Shown here: positions 52,710 to 61,660 of the stretch, piece by piece
Layout: each line of letters begins with the position of its first letter
How positions within the stretch are numbered: position 1 is the stretch's first letter
Notes under the pieces: generated by a model
Seen by the model: only the letters and a program-made list of their open reading frames with translations
Told to the model about the DNA's origin: nothing
Database searches by the model: none
DNA from: Devosia yakushimensis
GTDB lineage: Bacteria > Pseudomonadota > Alphaproteobacteria > Rhizobiales > Devosiaceae
Assembly: GCF_030159855.1 (NCBI RefSeq)
Contig: NZ_BSNG01000003.1
Location: 293,419-357,418, forward strand
Direction of reading: 5' to 3'
DNA: 64,000 nucleotides
Position numbers and translations under genes: made by a program

Positions 52710-53411
52710 TCATTCCCCAGGGCTTACCAGCCCGGTTTCGTACCCAATGATGACGAGCTGCGCACGATCGCGCGCATTCAATTTCCCAAGGATCCGACTG
52801 ACGTGCGTTTTAGCGGTCAGCGGTGACATGCCGAGCCACTCCGCGATCTCGGCGTTGGTCTTGCCACGCGCGACCTCGACGAGGACTTCACGCTCCCGAT
52901 CGCTCAGGACATCCAGTAAACTCGGCTCACCCGGACGAATAACAGGTCTGCGAACAAAGTCGGCGACCAGGCGCTTGGTCACCGTCGGCGAGATCAAGAC
53001 GTCGCCGGCGGCTGCGGCAGTGATGGCCTCAATCAGAAGCTGCGGAGGGGTGTCCTTGAGGAGGAATCCGGAAGCACCTGCTCTGAGTGCATCATAAATA
53101 TATTCGTCGAGCGCGAAGGTTGTAAGCACCAGAACCTTTACCGCCCCGAGCCGTGCATCGCCGCATATCGCCCGCGTCGCTTGAAGGCCGTCCATGCGAG
53201 GCATGCGGATATCCATCAACACCACATCCGGACGCGTACGACGAACCTCGGCGACCGCCTGTGCTCCATCGCCGACCTCACCGACGACCTCGATGCCTGG
53301 CTCGCTGGCCAGTAGGGCTGCGAAGCCGCGGCGCACCAGCTCCTGATCATCGGCGAGCAACACGCGGATCGCGCCATCCGTCACCTCAAGCTCTTGCGAT
53401 CGGGAAGTCAT
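52710..53411 (-). CDS. NarL/LuxR-family response regulator
   Basis: 233 residues. Receiver domain with DD at 21-22 and phospho-acceptor D67 (VLMDIRMPRMDG), LLKDTPPQLLIEAI, and a C-terminal LuxR HTH (LSDREREVLVEVARGKTNAE, PLTAKTHVSRILGKL). Its start overlaps the kinase stop by 4 bases, so it is the second gene of the pair. The sequence is similar in style to actinobacterial DesR/NarL regulators, which may indicate transfer. Confidence 0.95.
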   Translation of the reverse strand: MTSRSQELEVTDGAIRVLLADDQELVRRGFAALLASEPGIEVVGEVGDGAQAVAEVRRTRPDVVLMDIRMPRMDGLQATRAICGDARLGAVKVLVLTTFALDEYIYDALRAGASGFLLKDTPPQLLIEAITAAAAGDVLISPTVTKRLVADFVRRPVIRPGEPSLLDVLSDREREVLVEVARGKTNAEIAEWLGMSPLTAKTHVSRILGKLNARDRAQLVIIGYETGLVSPGE

Positions 53412-54586
53412 TCTTTCACCCCGCCGACGTGGTAAGGGACGAAAGCGTCCACTACAAATCCGCCATCCTCGGTTCGTCCGGCTTGCACGGTGCCACCAAG
53501 CAGTTCTGCTCTCTCCCGGATGGCAACAAGCCCGATCCCAGTCCCCGGAGCGGCGGCACGTAGTGTGGCTGGCGCGTCGTTCGTAACGGTCAAATGCAAA
53601 CCACTGTCCGTGTGCTTAAGGTGCACGGTGGTAGGCACCTCGCCGGCGTGACGGGCGACATTGACTAGGCACTCATGCACAACGCGGTGCACCGTCAGCA
53701 CGGTGCTATCCGCCACGCCTTTGGGATAGCCACCTTCCTCGACCAGATTGACATTTCTAGGATACCCCTCGGCCGCGATGACCTCGCTCAGGGGCGTCGT
53801 CGCCATCGGCATCGGGCGAAGCGGTACGGGCTCATCTGATCGTAATAGCCCGAGCAGGGACCGGAGTTCGTCGAGTGATCGCCTGCCTGTGTTGTTGATT
53901 TCTACAAGGGCATCGTGAGCTACGGCAGGATCACGCTCGAACCTGTGAGCAGCAATTCCCGACTGCACAGTGATCGCTGAGAGCGAATGCGCAACGATGT
54001 CGTGCAGGTCATAGGCGATGCGGAGCCGCTCTGCCTGCAGCCGCTCGGCGACCTCGCGGTCCACGGCTTCTGCCCGACGCCGCACGTTCACACGGCTTGC
54101 CTCTGCCGCAGCGATCGGGAGCAGAAGCACTGCCGCATCGGTGGCCCACTCGAACCAGAACGGCTCGTCATCCAGTTGCACCCCGACGCTGGCGGCCACG
54201 ATCGCGATGAAGGAGGCGTACCAAATCGCGGCACGGTCTTCGCTCTGGCGCACGATAAGGAACAACGCCACGGCCAGCAGCGGCCGAAGGCCAACCGGAC
54301 TGGCAGTCCAAGTGAGCGTAAAAACGTCGAGCGCACCCACCGCCACGAGGGTTGCCCAGCCGAACCAATGGCGGCCGAAGAGCAATAGGATTGCAGCGAT
54401 GACTGCGATCGCGATGCCGGGGAGTTGTCGTCCCGCGACGACGTCGGGATCGGAAGCCAGCACGCTGACTGACATCGCAAGCGCAGCGAGAAGCAGAGCT
54501 AGATCGACAAGCCCTATCCGCTGCAGGACGTGCTTCACACCACCTTCACCCCGACTGTGACAGATCTCTTCGCCTAGCGACACCAT
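53408..54586 (-). CDS. DesK/NarX-type sensor histidine kinase
   Basis: 392 residues, ATG at 54586 with AGGAA upstream. Five to six transmembrane helices (about 25-165), then HisKA_3 with H195 in AYDLHDIVAHSL and a HATPase domain (VHECLVNVARHAG N-box; GTGIGLVAIRERAELLGG). No separate periplasmic sensor, as in DesK-like kinases sensing the membrane. Partner of the response regulator behind it. This kinase type is most abundant in Actinobacteria. Confidence 0.93.
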   Translation of the reverse strand: MVSLGEEICHSRGEGGVKHVLQRIGLVDLALLLAALAMSVSVLASDPDVVAGRQLPGIAIAVIAAILLLFGRHWFGWATLVAVGALDVFTLTWTASPVGLRPLLAVALFLIVRQSEDRAAIWYASFIAIVAASVGVQLDDEPFWFEWATDAAVLLLPIAAAEASRVNVRRRAEAVDREVAERLQAERLRIAYDLHDIVAHSLSAITVQSGIAAHRFERDPAVAHDALVEINNTGRRSLDELRSLLGLLRSDEPVPLRPMPMATTPLSEVIAAEGYPRNVNLVEEGGYPKGVADSTVLTVHRVVHECLVNVARHAGEVPTTVHLKHTDSGLHLTVTNDAPATLRAAAPGTGIGLVAIRERAELLGGTVQAGRTEDGGFVVDAFVPYHVGGVKE

Positions 54587-54697
54587 GCCGTTCCTGGAAT
54601 TCAGCTGTTATCTTATTGGCGGCACCCTTAGGAAACCGCGCCAATAGGTTCTCACAAGCGCGAACCCGCTGATGAAGTCCACTCCGTCTTGGAAGCT

Positions 54698-55840
54698 TCA
54701 GACTTTTATACCGAACAGCTTTTCTGCATTCCGGTACGCGATCTTCTCCTTGTCTTCGCGAGGCAGATCCACTGCCCGGAACCAGTCGGTTCCCTGCTTC
54801 ATGTCGGCGAACGGATAGTCCGTTCCAAACATCACCCGATCTACGCTGATGTATCGCAGCAAAAGATGGAGCAGTTCATCCTGGAAGAATGCACTGGTGG
54901 TGTACCAGAAATTATCGCTGAAGTACTGACCCAGAGGCTTGTTCAGTGAACCTTCGGTCGACTCGCTCATGTCTCCCACGATACGCTCGTAGTAGAATGG
55001 GAGGCCCTCTCCCATGTGCCCGAGGATCATCTGCAGATTGGGGAACCGGTCGAACGTCCCGGTAAAGATCAGTCGAAGGCATTGCGTAAGGGCCTCCTGG
55101 TGCCATCCATAGCCTGAACCGCTGAAAATGTAATTTTGGAATGTCTGGTCGTCTCCTGGACGAGTGGTGCGGTAATAGATGTCGTAGACCGCTTTGGGCG
55201 GGTAACCCGGATGCAGGTAAATGGGCACACCCAATGCTTCGGCCCGTGCCAGAAGAGGGTCGAAGTCGGGGTGGTCGAGGAATTTTTCCCCGATAAATCC
55301 ATTGGTCATGGCTCCCACAAAGCCATCTTCCGTCACGGCGCGCTCCAGTTCGTCGGCTGATGCCTCGGGGTCCTGCAGCGGCAAGGTTGCGTAAGCCTGA
55401 TAGCGCCCCGGATAATTGGCCATTGGACCATCGGCAATCATCTTGTTAAGGCGGCGGGCGAAATCGATCCCTTCCTGACCTGGAACATCCTGCACGCCCG
55501 GCGTATGTGCAGAGAGGATCTGAACATTCATCCCCGCCTCGTCCATCTTGGCGATGCGGTCAGGGCCGAGTTCGACAAGACCGGTTTCGCGCAGATATTC
55601 TACGTGTTCGTCGTTGATCGCATTCAGGGCGATCAGCTCGTCCGTGGTATAGGTCTCTTCCGTGGCGATGAACTTCAGGTCATGGTCGCGCGATGCAATG
55701 ACCGACGGCTCAGCGGCAGAGGCGCGGGTAACAATGGCCGGCGCGGCCAATCCGGCACCCACACCAAGTGCGGCCGCACCGGTGAGAAAATTGCGGCGTC
55801 TTATTGCGTGGCTCGTTTGCGATTTGTCGGTTGGTTTCAT
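54698..55840 (-). CDS. Tat-exported amidohydrolase 2 family protein (decarboxylase-like)
   Basis: 380 residues. N-terminal Tat signal: RRRNFLTGAAALGVGAGLAA followed by PAIVTRASA. The mature part is of the amidohydrolase_2 (ACMSD/gamma-resorcylate decarboxylase) type: LPLQDPEASADELERAV, VPIYLHPGYPP, NLQMILGHMGEGLPFYYERI and the metal-binding end MFGTDYPFADM. The usual N-terminal HxH is not obvious after the signal peptide, so catalysis may differ. Located in the periplasm by its signal. Upstream 226 bases hold a palindrome at 55923. Confidence 0.88.
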   Translation of the reverse strand: MKPTDKSQTSHAIRRRNFLTGAAALGVGAGLAAPAIVTRASAAEPSVIASRDHDLKFIATEETYTTDELIALNAINDEHVEYLRETGLVELGPDRIAKMDEAGMNVQILSAHTPGVQDVPGQEGIDFARRLNKMIADGPMANYPGRYQAYATLPLQDPEASADELERAVTEDGFVGAMTNGFIGEKFLDHPDFDPLLARAEALGVPIYLHPGYPPKAVYDIYYRTTRPGDDQTFQNYIFSGSGYGWHQEALTQCLRLIFTGTFDRFPNLQMILGHMGEGLPFYYERIVGDMSESTEGSLNKPLGQYFSDNFWYTTSAFFQDELLHLLLRYISVDRVMFGTDYPFADMKQGTDWFRAVDLPREDKEKIAYRNAEKLFGIKV

Positions 55841-55922
55841 GTCAGATCTACTCCGAGATTTGCTTCTCCCATCAAGTTATTGGCGGCCAATAGCGACCGC
55901 ATCCGCCCGTAGGAGAAGAGCA

Positions 55923-55940
55923 GTACTCCAGCCGGAGTAC
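55923..55940. promoter_or_regulatory. Inverted repeat upstream of the amidohydrolase gene
   Basis: GTACTCC-AGCC-GGAGTAC, perfect 7-base arms, 83 bases before the start at 55840. Candidate operator; the neighbouring regulators (AraC, NarL-type or ROK) are possible binders, none demonstrated. Confidence 0.45.
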
Positions 55941-56066
55941 ACCCGCTCAAGAACCTCGTTTCGCCAAAAGGGAGGTCGGCCACGACGCTACCTTCCTCCC
56001 TCCAAACGATTGGCAGCGGCCCAAGGCATTGCATGGTACCGGGTCACTGCGGTGCGACGTATCTGT

Positions 56067-56405
56067 TCAGTTGCGCCGCCCCTGCCAGATGCCTAGCGGA
56101 ACCAGGACTGCGCCAACCAGCAGAGCAATGATCAAGTCATCGCCCATGACGCCATACGCCCCCGGAAGGGACTCCATCGCTGACATCGGCCACGGCTTGA
56201 TCCCGTCGACAACCAGAAAACCGATAAGGAGAGGAATCATCCACAAAGTGTCGCGAGGGCGCGCGCAGGCCAACAACATGGCCGCGCCCGCCACCTCGTC
56301 TACAACAACGCGGCCATCATCGGGAATACCGGTCGAGCGTCCCCATTGATCCGCAGCCCACCAGCCAACCAGAGTCACACCGAGTGTGAACGACCAAAAA
56401 ATGGC
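56067..56405 (-). pseudogene. Truncated phosphatidylglycerophosphatase A (PgpA)
   Basis: Minus-strand frame: FWSFTLGVTLVGWWAADQWG, GRVVVDEVAGAAMLLACAR, FLVVDGIKPWPMSAME, GAYGVMGDDLIIALLVGAV, ending at 56067. These are the middle and C-terminal motifs of PgpA (DEVAG, KPWP, DD). The first 50 or so residues with the NPWHLLATGFGSG-like motif are missing; a TAA interrupts the frame just upstream near 56408. The catalytic N-terminal His/Asp region is thus absent and the gene is not functional. Confidence 0.75.
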
Positions 56406-56533
56406 AGGTTACATACAGGGCCTGCTGGACGGCGCTGCCTTCGATCATACCGCCTATGCGCTCGATAGGGCTTCTAGAAAGTCAGCGCTCGCCCACTTCC
56501 TGGGGCAAGCGAGTTCCACATCGAGCCAATCGA

Positions 56534-57727
56534 TCATGTAATCGGTTTGGTACCATGCCAGGGTGCCGTCTCGCGCTCTAGATCATTGGTGCAGCCGTCA
56601 AGGGCAATTGCGATTCCGTCAAGCGGGGCCTCGCCAAGCCGGGAGAAAGAAACAGTCAATGGCTCTGCTATTGGGCGGAACGTCGTCTCGAAAAGTGCGT
56701 GTCTCAACTTATCGCGCAAGAAGGGTTCCAGCCTAACGAGACTGCCACCGAAGACGACTTCTGTGACGTCGAGCATATTGAGAAAGTTACCCACAGCTTG
56801 GCCCAGAGCTGTGCCTGCTTGGTGCAGAACTGCCAGCGCAGCGGGCACTTCAAGACTGGCCTGGTCTAACAATTGCTCCATACTCGCAACTTCATTGCCT
56901 GCTATCCGTGACCGCTCTAGGAGCCATTTGTCTGCGACGAGGGTACATAGGCATCCAAACTTTCCGCATACACAGCGAAGGGGAAGATGAGTAGGATGTT
57001 TAACGTGGCCTAACTCGCCCGCAAAGCCGTTAGACCCACGATGTAAAGCTCCGCCAATTATGATTCCTGAGCCTAAACCTTGTCCGTCATTGACTGCATC
57101 CGTCTCTACATAGAGAAAATCATCAGACTGCCCACCCCGCGCGAAGAATAACTCTGCAAGTGCTCCCCCGTTGGAGTTGTTGTTTATGTAGAGCGGAGCA
57201 CCGATAGCTCCTTCAATCATTTCTTTAAGCGCTCGGTCGAGGCCCGACACCATGGGTTCTGTCACGCGACCGTCGATCGAAACCCCGCCGGGGGCAGCTA
57301 GGCCTACAGCCCTCACTTCCGATAGCTCTCGGCCAAGAGCGATAGTTATGCCGCGCAGGCCGTTTGCGATTTGGTCACCGAGACCCTCTTGGTCTTCGGC
57401 CATGGGAAGGCTCAAGCTGGTTTGCGGGCGCCCATCGAGACCTGCAGCGATGAGCATGACATGGCCCCCGCGTATTTCAACTCCTACCAGCAATCCTCCG
57501 CGTGGCGATATGGCAAACCCATCCGAAGGACGCCCCGCACCTGACCGTTCTGTCTGTCGAACACGTTCGATCAGACCCGCGCGATGAAAGCTGTTCACGA
57601 CTGACGAGGTCGTAGTCTTGTCGGTGCCGACCAGGTCAGTCAAGGATTTCTGAGTTATCCCTGGGTTCGAGCGGATCGCATGAAAGATTTTTAGAGCATT
57701 CAGATGCCGTATGAAGGACGGATTCAT
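56534..57727 (-). CDS. ROK-family transcriptional repressor, second module
   Basis: 397 residues. HTH at 15-60 (ITQKSLTDLVGTDKTTTSSV), ROK domain with GLAAPGGVSIDG, LGSGIIIGGALHRGSNGFAG, GELGHVKHP and zinc cluster CVCGKFGCLC. Same architecture and N-terminal phase as the regulator at 14919, indicating paralogy. It lies at the end of the module read from the minus strand, downstream of the GMC gene, separated by 203 bases without a gene. Effector probably the sugar carried by the transporter at 60519-64000. Confidence 0.92.
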   Translation of the reverse strand: MNPSFIRHLNALKIFHAIRSNPGITQKSLTDLVGTDKTTTSSVVNSFHRAGLIERVRQTERSGAGRPSDGFAISPRGGLLVGVEIRGGHVMLIAAGLDGRPQTSLSLPMAEDQEGLGDQIANGLRGITIALGRELSEVRAVGLAAPGGVSIDGRVTEPMVSGLDRALKEMIEGAIGAPLYINNNSNGGALAELFFARGGQSDDFLYVETDAVNDGQGLGSGIIIGGALHRGSNGFAGELGHVKHPTHLPLRCVCGKFGCLCTLVADKWLLERSRIAGNEVASMEQLLDQASLEVPAALAVLHQAGTALGQAVGNFLNMLDVTEVVFGGSLVRLEPFLRDKLRHALFETTFRPIAEPLTVSFSRLGEAPLDGIAIALDGCTNDLERETAPWHGTKPIT

Positions 57728-57930
57728 GATAATTTTTCCGAGTAGCGTACCAAACTATGGATACGTCGTGACCCGATCAACCGTCGCTAGCAAAGTAGGG
57801 GTAAGGTTGTCTCGCTCTGAGATTCAATTAGCCGCGGAGGCGATCGTTGAGTTGGCGACGAACGCATAACAACTTTCAGCATCACTGGGATGCTGCTCAT
57901 AACGCGTAGACGAACGCCACCGGCAAAGCC

Positions 57931-59574
57931 TCAATTCGATTTCCGGATCGTCGATTGCTCCGCATCCGCCAAAATCAAGTCGGCGGCACGCCATGCGAGA
58001 GCCATCGCGGGCCCGTTCGTATTCCCAGAAATAGGAGTTGGGATTGCGGAGCAATCGACGACCCGCAAACCATCAACGCCTCGAACCCGGAGATGTTCGT
58101 CAAGAACGCCCGCTCCTTCCAGTCCCATGCGGCAAGTGCCTGTTCCGTGGAGCCCTGTGCTCATCAACCAATAGCCCATCTCCAGAATTTCCTCGTCCGA
58201 CTGATGCTGCGCACTTGGGAACTTCTCGTCCCCAACATAGCGTTGCAGGGCAGGTTGTGACATGTACGCCCGGATCGTCTTGACCATGTCTAGAAAATGT
58301 TTCTTGTCCCGTTCGTTGCCAAACCAATTGGCAGTCGAGCGAGGCGGATCTCTCGGATCAGACGATCGGATAAAAACCGTGCCACGACTTTCCGGGCGCA
58401 AATAGAATCCTACGGCGGTAATGCCAGGCGTCGTTTCTGGCACGCCTCTACCGGCCTCAGACTTGGCCTCGGCCGAATTTTCAAGGGAGTACGGCGAAAT
58501 GCCCAATTGGATGTCCGGGAAGTCCGATGCGGTTTCCGGAGAAGATACCATCGCGCTTACATCGGGCAGGTTTGTTGCCATATGCCCTCTACCCATCAAG
58601 AAGTAGTCGAGAACGTTCTTATACAGACGCCAACCGCTAAATTCGCGGTTTATGCCAGGAGTTTCCATAAGGTCGTACGACATGGAAATCATCATGTGCT
58701 CCGCAAGATTCTTGCCGACCTGATCGTTGGAATGAACTACTGCAATTTTGTGGCTGTCGAGCAAGTCTCGCGGTCCGATGCCCGACAATTGCAGCAACTT
58801 GGGCGACTGCATGACGCCGGATGAGACAATGATTTCCTTATTTGCCGTGAAGCGCTCGAGCCCATAACCCATTGAACAGGTGACACCGACAGCGCGTTTG
58901 CTATCGTCGAAGTCGACCCTTCGGACATGTACGCCCGTTCTGACTTTGAGATTTGGTCGCTTCCGAGCGTGTTTTAGGAAGGCAGAGTACGCACTCACCC
59001 TGCGTCCTCGGCTGTTAACCGTCATCTGAGTGTACCCGATACCCTCAGTTCCGGGCTGGTTCACATCGGCGAGAAATGGGATACCCATCTGTCGACCTGC
59101 TTCGATCAACGCGTCGTTGATCGGATTTCGATCTTTGCTGGCAGTGATTTCCAACGGCCCCTTCTTACCTCGAGACTGATCAGCCTGAGGGTCATTGTAC
59201 CCTTCCAGTTCGGCGTAAGCTCTCGAGATCACTTCCCAGTTCCAGCCGGCGAGCCCAAGCGCTTCCCAGCTATTGTAATCGCCAGGTTGCCCGCGAAAAT
59301 ACCAAGTGCCGTTAACTGCGCTGGAACCACCCAGTCCCTTGCCATAGTACCATGTCTCGTTGGGTGCACGGTTTGGATGGTCTTCCATTGGAAAGGACCA
59401 AAAGTATTTCGGAGTCTGCCAGAGTTTGGCCATGCCACGGGGCATGTGTACCAGTGGGTGTTCGGTGCTTCCACCAGCTTCAAGCAGCAGCACGGAGTTC
59501 CCCGGGTCCCTGGAAAGTCGATCTGCCAGCACACACCCTGCAGAGCCAGCGCCAACGATGATGTAATCCGTCAT
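57931..59574 (-). CDS. GMC oxidoreductase (choline dehydrogenase-like)
   Basis: 547 residues. FAD motif YIIVGAGSAGCVLADRLS at 4-21, LGGSSAVNGTWYFRGQPGD (GMC signature 1), GVMQSPKLLQLSGIGP (signature 2), and C-terminal LHGTGTCRMG and RVVDCSAIPTPISGNTNG with catalytic His and Asn. Cytosolic flavoprotein oxidising primary alcohols or sugars. Unlike the GMC enzyme at 18712 it has no N-terminal subunit-3-like domain. Belongs to the second ROK module with the isomerase and ABC genes. Confidence 0.93.
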   Translation of the reverse strand: MTDYIIVGAGSAGCVLADRLSRDPGNSVLLLEAGGSTEHPLVHMPRGMAKLWQTPKYFWSFPMEDHPNRAPNETWYYGKGLGGSSAVNGTWYFRGQPGDYNSWEALGLAGWNWEVISRAYAELEGYNDPQADQSRGKKGPLEITASKDRNPINDALIEAGRQMGIPFLADVNQPGTEGIGYTQMTVNSRGRRVSAYSAFLKHARKRPNLKVRTGVHVRRVDFDDSKRAVGVTCSMGYGLERFTANKEIIVSSGVMQSPKLLQLSGIGPRDLLDSHKIAVVHSNDQVGKNLAEHMMISMSYDLMETPGINREFSGWRLYKNVLDYFLMGRGHMATNLPDVSAMVSSPETASDFPDIQLGISPYSLENSAEAKSEAGRGVPETTPGITAVGFYLRPESRGTVFIRSSDPRDPPRSTANWFGNERDKKHFLDMVKTIRAYMSQPALQRYVGDEKFPSAQHQSDEEILEMGYWLMSTGLHGTGTCRMGLEGAGVLDEHLRVRGVDGLRVVDCSAIPTPISGNTNGPAMALAWRAADLILADAEQSTIRKSN

Positions 59575-59649
59575 TTTTTAGCCCTTCGAGACCGTCAGAT
59601 GGGGCACGGCTTGCTGTCCGGCGCCATCCGATCCAGATAATCGATCGCG

Positions 59650-60429
59650 TTATTTGGTTGATGCGAGCGCCCTGAGTGTTGTCGCGCCTCTATATGCGAC
59701 GTGGCGGTAGTCCTTGGGATTGTCGTGCTCAATGACCGCTAGCCGGATGCCGGCCTCCACCGCAACTGGCCACAAATGGTCCCAAGGCATTGAACCTTCA
59801 CCCAGAGCCGCAAATCCCCCCTCATCAAGGCCATTGCCGGGGTGTGCGATATCCTTGACGTGGAGGGCGGATAGGCGTCCCGCGTAGCGCCGCAGCCAAT
59901 GGGTAGGATCCTGTTCGGCCAAGGTAATCCAGGCAAGGTCTGGTTCCCATGTGATGCCGCTGGCCATCAGAATGTCCATAGGATACTGGCCATCCGGAAG
60001 GCGTACGAATTCGAAATCATGGTTGTGCCAGGAGAACTCCAGACCGTTGGACGCCAGGAGTTCGGAAATGGCAGACAGACGATCGGCCATTCTCGACCAG
60101 CCGGCAGCATCGACGGGGCGGTCTGACGGCTCCAACCACGGAGCGACGACCAGTGCCGCTCCAAGCCGATCGCAGATGGCGGTGACCAGTTCGGTGCGCT
60201 TTTCGATAAGGGAGATATCGAAATGCGCTGACTTGATACTTAAACCATGTGAGGCTGTCAGTCGCTTAAGGGCCGCTACGTCGATTGTCGGGTTAATGGC
60301 ATGATCAGCGTTGAAGTAAGGCTGAACATCGGTGTAGCCCGCGTTCGCCAATGTCCAAATTTTCTCTTCAAGGACCGGAAAGGCTCGGGCAGAAAACAGC
60401 TGGAAGGATAGATCGTCGTTGGGAAGCAT
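59650..60429 (-). CDS. Sugar phosphate isomerase/epimerase, second module
   Basis: 259 residues from the ATG at 60429 (an upstream GTG/ATG at 60468 adds 13 residues without better site). DLSFQLFSARAFPVLEEKIW opening and SWHNHDFEFVRL, WEPDLAWITLAEQDP, ALHVKDIAHPG and LAVIEHDNPKD are the metal-site strands of the xylose-isomerase-like fold. Family role as for the relative at 22191-23060, with which it shares the position next to a GMC gene and an ABC transporter. Confidence 0.85.
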   Translation of the reverse strand: MLPNDDLSFQLFSARAFPVLEEKIWTLANAGYTDVQPYFNADHAINPTIDVAALKRLTASHGLSIKSAHFDISLIEKRTELVTAICDRLGAALVVAPWLEPSDRPVDAAGWSRMADRLSAISELLASNGLEFSWHNHDFEFVRLPDGQYPMDILMASGITWEPDLAWITLAEQDPTHWLRRYAGRLSALHVKDIAHPGNGLDEGGFAALGEGSMPWDHLWPVAVEAGIRLAVIEHDNPKDYRHVAYRGATTLRALASTK

Positions 60430-60518
60430 CGTGTACTCTGTTGTGGAGCCGAGAGCCGGCGGCCCCAAAGCAACAAGTGCCTCGAAGCCGCCGCCTCACG
60501 GGAGGAGCCTCGTGACCG

Positions 60519-61604
60519 CTAAGCTTTGATTACCAGACCCGTTTCCGGGTCAATGAGATGTATTTTTGCCGTGTCGGGTGTGAGCGGAATGACTTCACCC
60601 CGATGTACGGACACATCGGAAGCGACGCGCACACAGATTTCGAGCCCAGCGTACTGCCCGTAAATGATGGTCTCGAATCCCAGTGTTTCGACGTTCGTGA
60701 CGGTCAGACTGAGGCCCGCTCCGCCGTTCGATCCGATGGCGAGATCTTCAGGGCGAATGCCGAACAGAACCGACTTTCCGGTAAATCGTGCGTATTCGCT
60801 GCGTTCGGCCGGAAGGAGAATCGAACTTCCGGGCATGACTGCCTCTAAGCCAGAACCACCATGTGAAACCGTGCATGGTATGAAGTTCATGCTCGGCGAT
60901 CCAATAAAACCGGCGACAAACTTTGTAGCCGGATTGCGATAAAGCTCCTGGGGCGGCCCCACCTGCTCTATCACTCCCTTGTTCATGACAACGACGCGAT
61001 CGGCCATCGTCATGGCCTCCACCTGATCGTGCGTCACATAGACTGTCGTTACAGGATAAATGGAGTGAAGGCGTTTTATCTCGCCGCGCATTTGCACACG
61101 CAGCTTTGCATCTAGATTGGAAAGCGGCTCGTCAAACAGGAATACCTGCGGTTTGCGCACAATGGCACGCCCCATCGCGACTCGCTGACGCTGGCCACCG
61201 GAAAGGGCGCGGGGCTTTCTTTTGAGTAGGGGGTCTAGCCCCAACACTCGAGAAGCTTCTTTTACAGCTTGGTCAATTTCTGCTTTGGGCACTCGGCGCT
61301 GACGAAGGCCAAATGAGATGTTCTGCTCCACTGTCATGTGCGGATAGAGGGCATAGTTTTGAAATACCATGGCGATATCGCGTTCGCCAGGACCCAGTTC
61401 GTTGACCCTCCTCCCGCCGATTGCCAGATCGCCACCACTTATGGTTTCCAGGCCGGCGATCATTCTCAGTGTTGTGCTTTTGCCGCATCCGGATGGACCC
61501 ACCAAAACGACAAATTCGTGTTCTGCAATTTCGAGATCAATACCATGGACGACCGGTACGTTTTCGTAGGATTTTTGAATCTTGTGGAGGGTTATGGTTG
61601 CCAT
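60519..61604 (-). CDS. ABC transporter ATPase, UgpC/MalK type, second module
   Basis: 361 residues, the same length as the paralogue at 17622. Walker A GPSGCGKSTT, signature LSGGQRQRVAMGRA, Walker B VFLFDEPLSNLDAKLR, H-loop VTHDQVEAMTM and a TOBE domain at the C-terminus. Follows the permease genes by 57 bases containing a hairpin, so this operon carries its own ATPase. Confidence 0.95.
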   Translation of the reverse strand: MATITLHKIQKSYENVPVVHGIDLEIAEHEFVVLVGPSGCGKSTTLRMIAGLETISGGDLAIGGRRVNELGPGERDIAMVFQNYALYPHMTVEQNISFGLRQRRVPKAEIDQAVKEASRVLGLDPLLKRKPRALSGGQRQRVAMGRAIVRKPQVFLFDEPLSNLDAKLRVQMRGEIKRLHSIYPVTTVYVTHDQVEAMTMADRVVVMNKGVIEQVGPPQELYRNPATKFVAGFIGSPSMNFIPCTVSHGGSGLEAVMPGSSILLPAERSEYARFTGKSVLFGIRPEDLAIGSNGGAGLSLTVTNVETLGFETIIYGQYAGLEICVRVASDVSVHRGEVIPLTPDTAKIHLIDPETGLVIKA

Positions 61605-61623
61605 TCTGAAGAACTCTCAAAAC

Positions 61624-61651
61624 CGCGCCGGCCGTTTGGCCGATCAGCGCG
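61624..61651 (-). terminator. Intercistronic hairpin between permease and ATPase genes
   Basis: CGCGC-CGGCC-GTTT-GGCCG-ATCA-GCGCG: two stacked 5-bp stems with a 4-base bulge, between the stop of the permease (61661) and the ATPase start (61604). No T run; probably attenuates or protects mRNA. Confidence 0.5.
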
Positions 61652-61660
61652 AAAGGGTGA

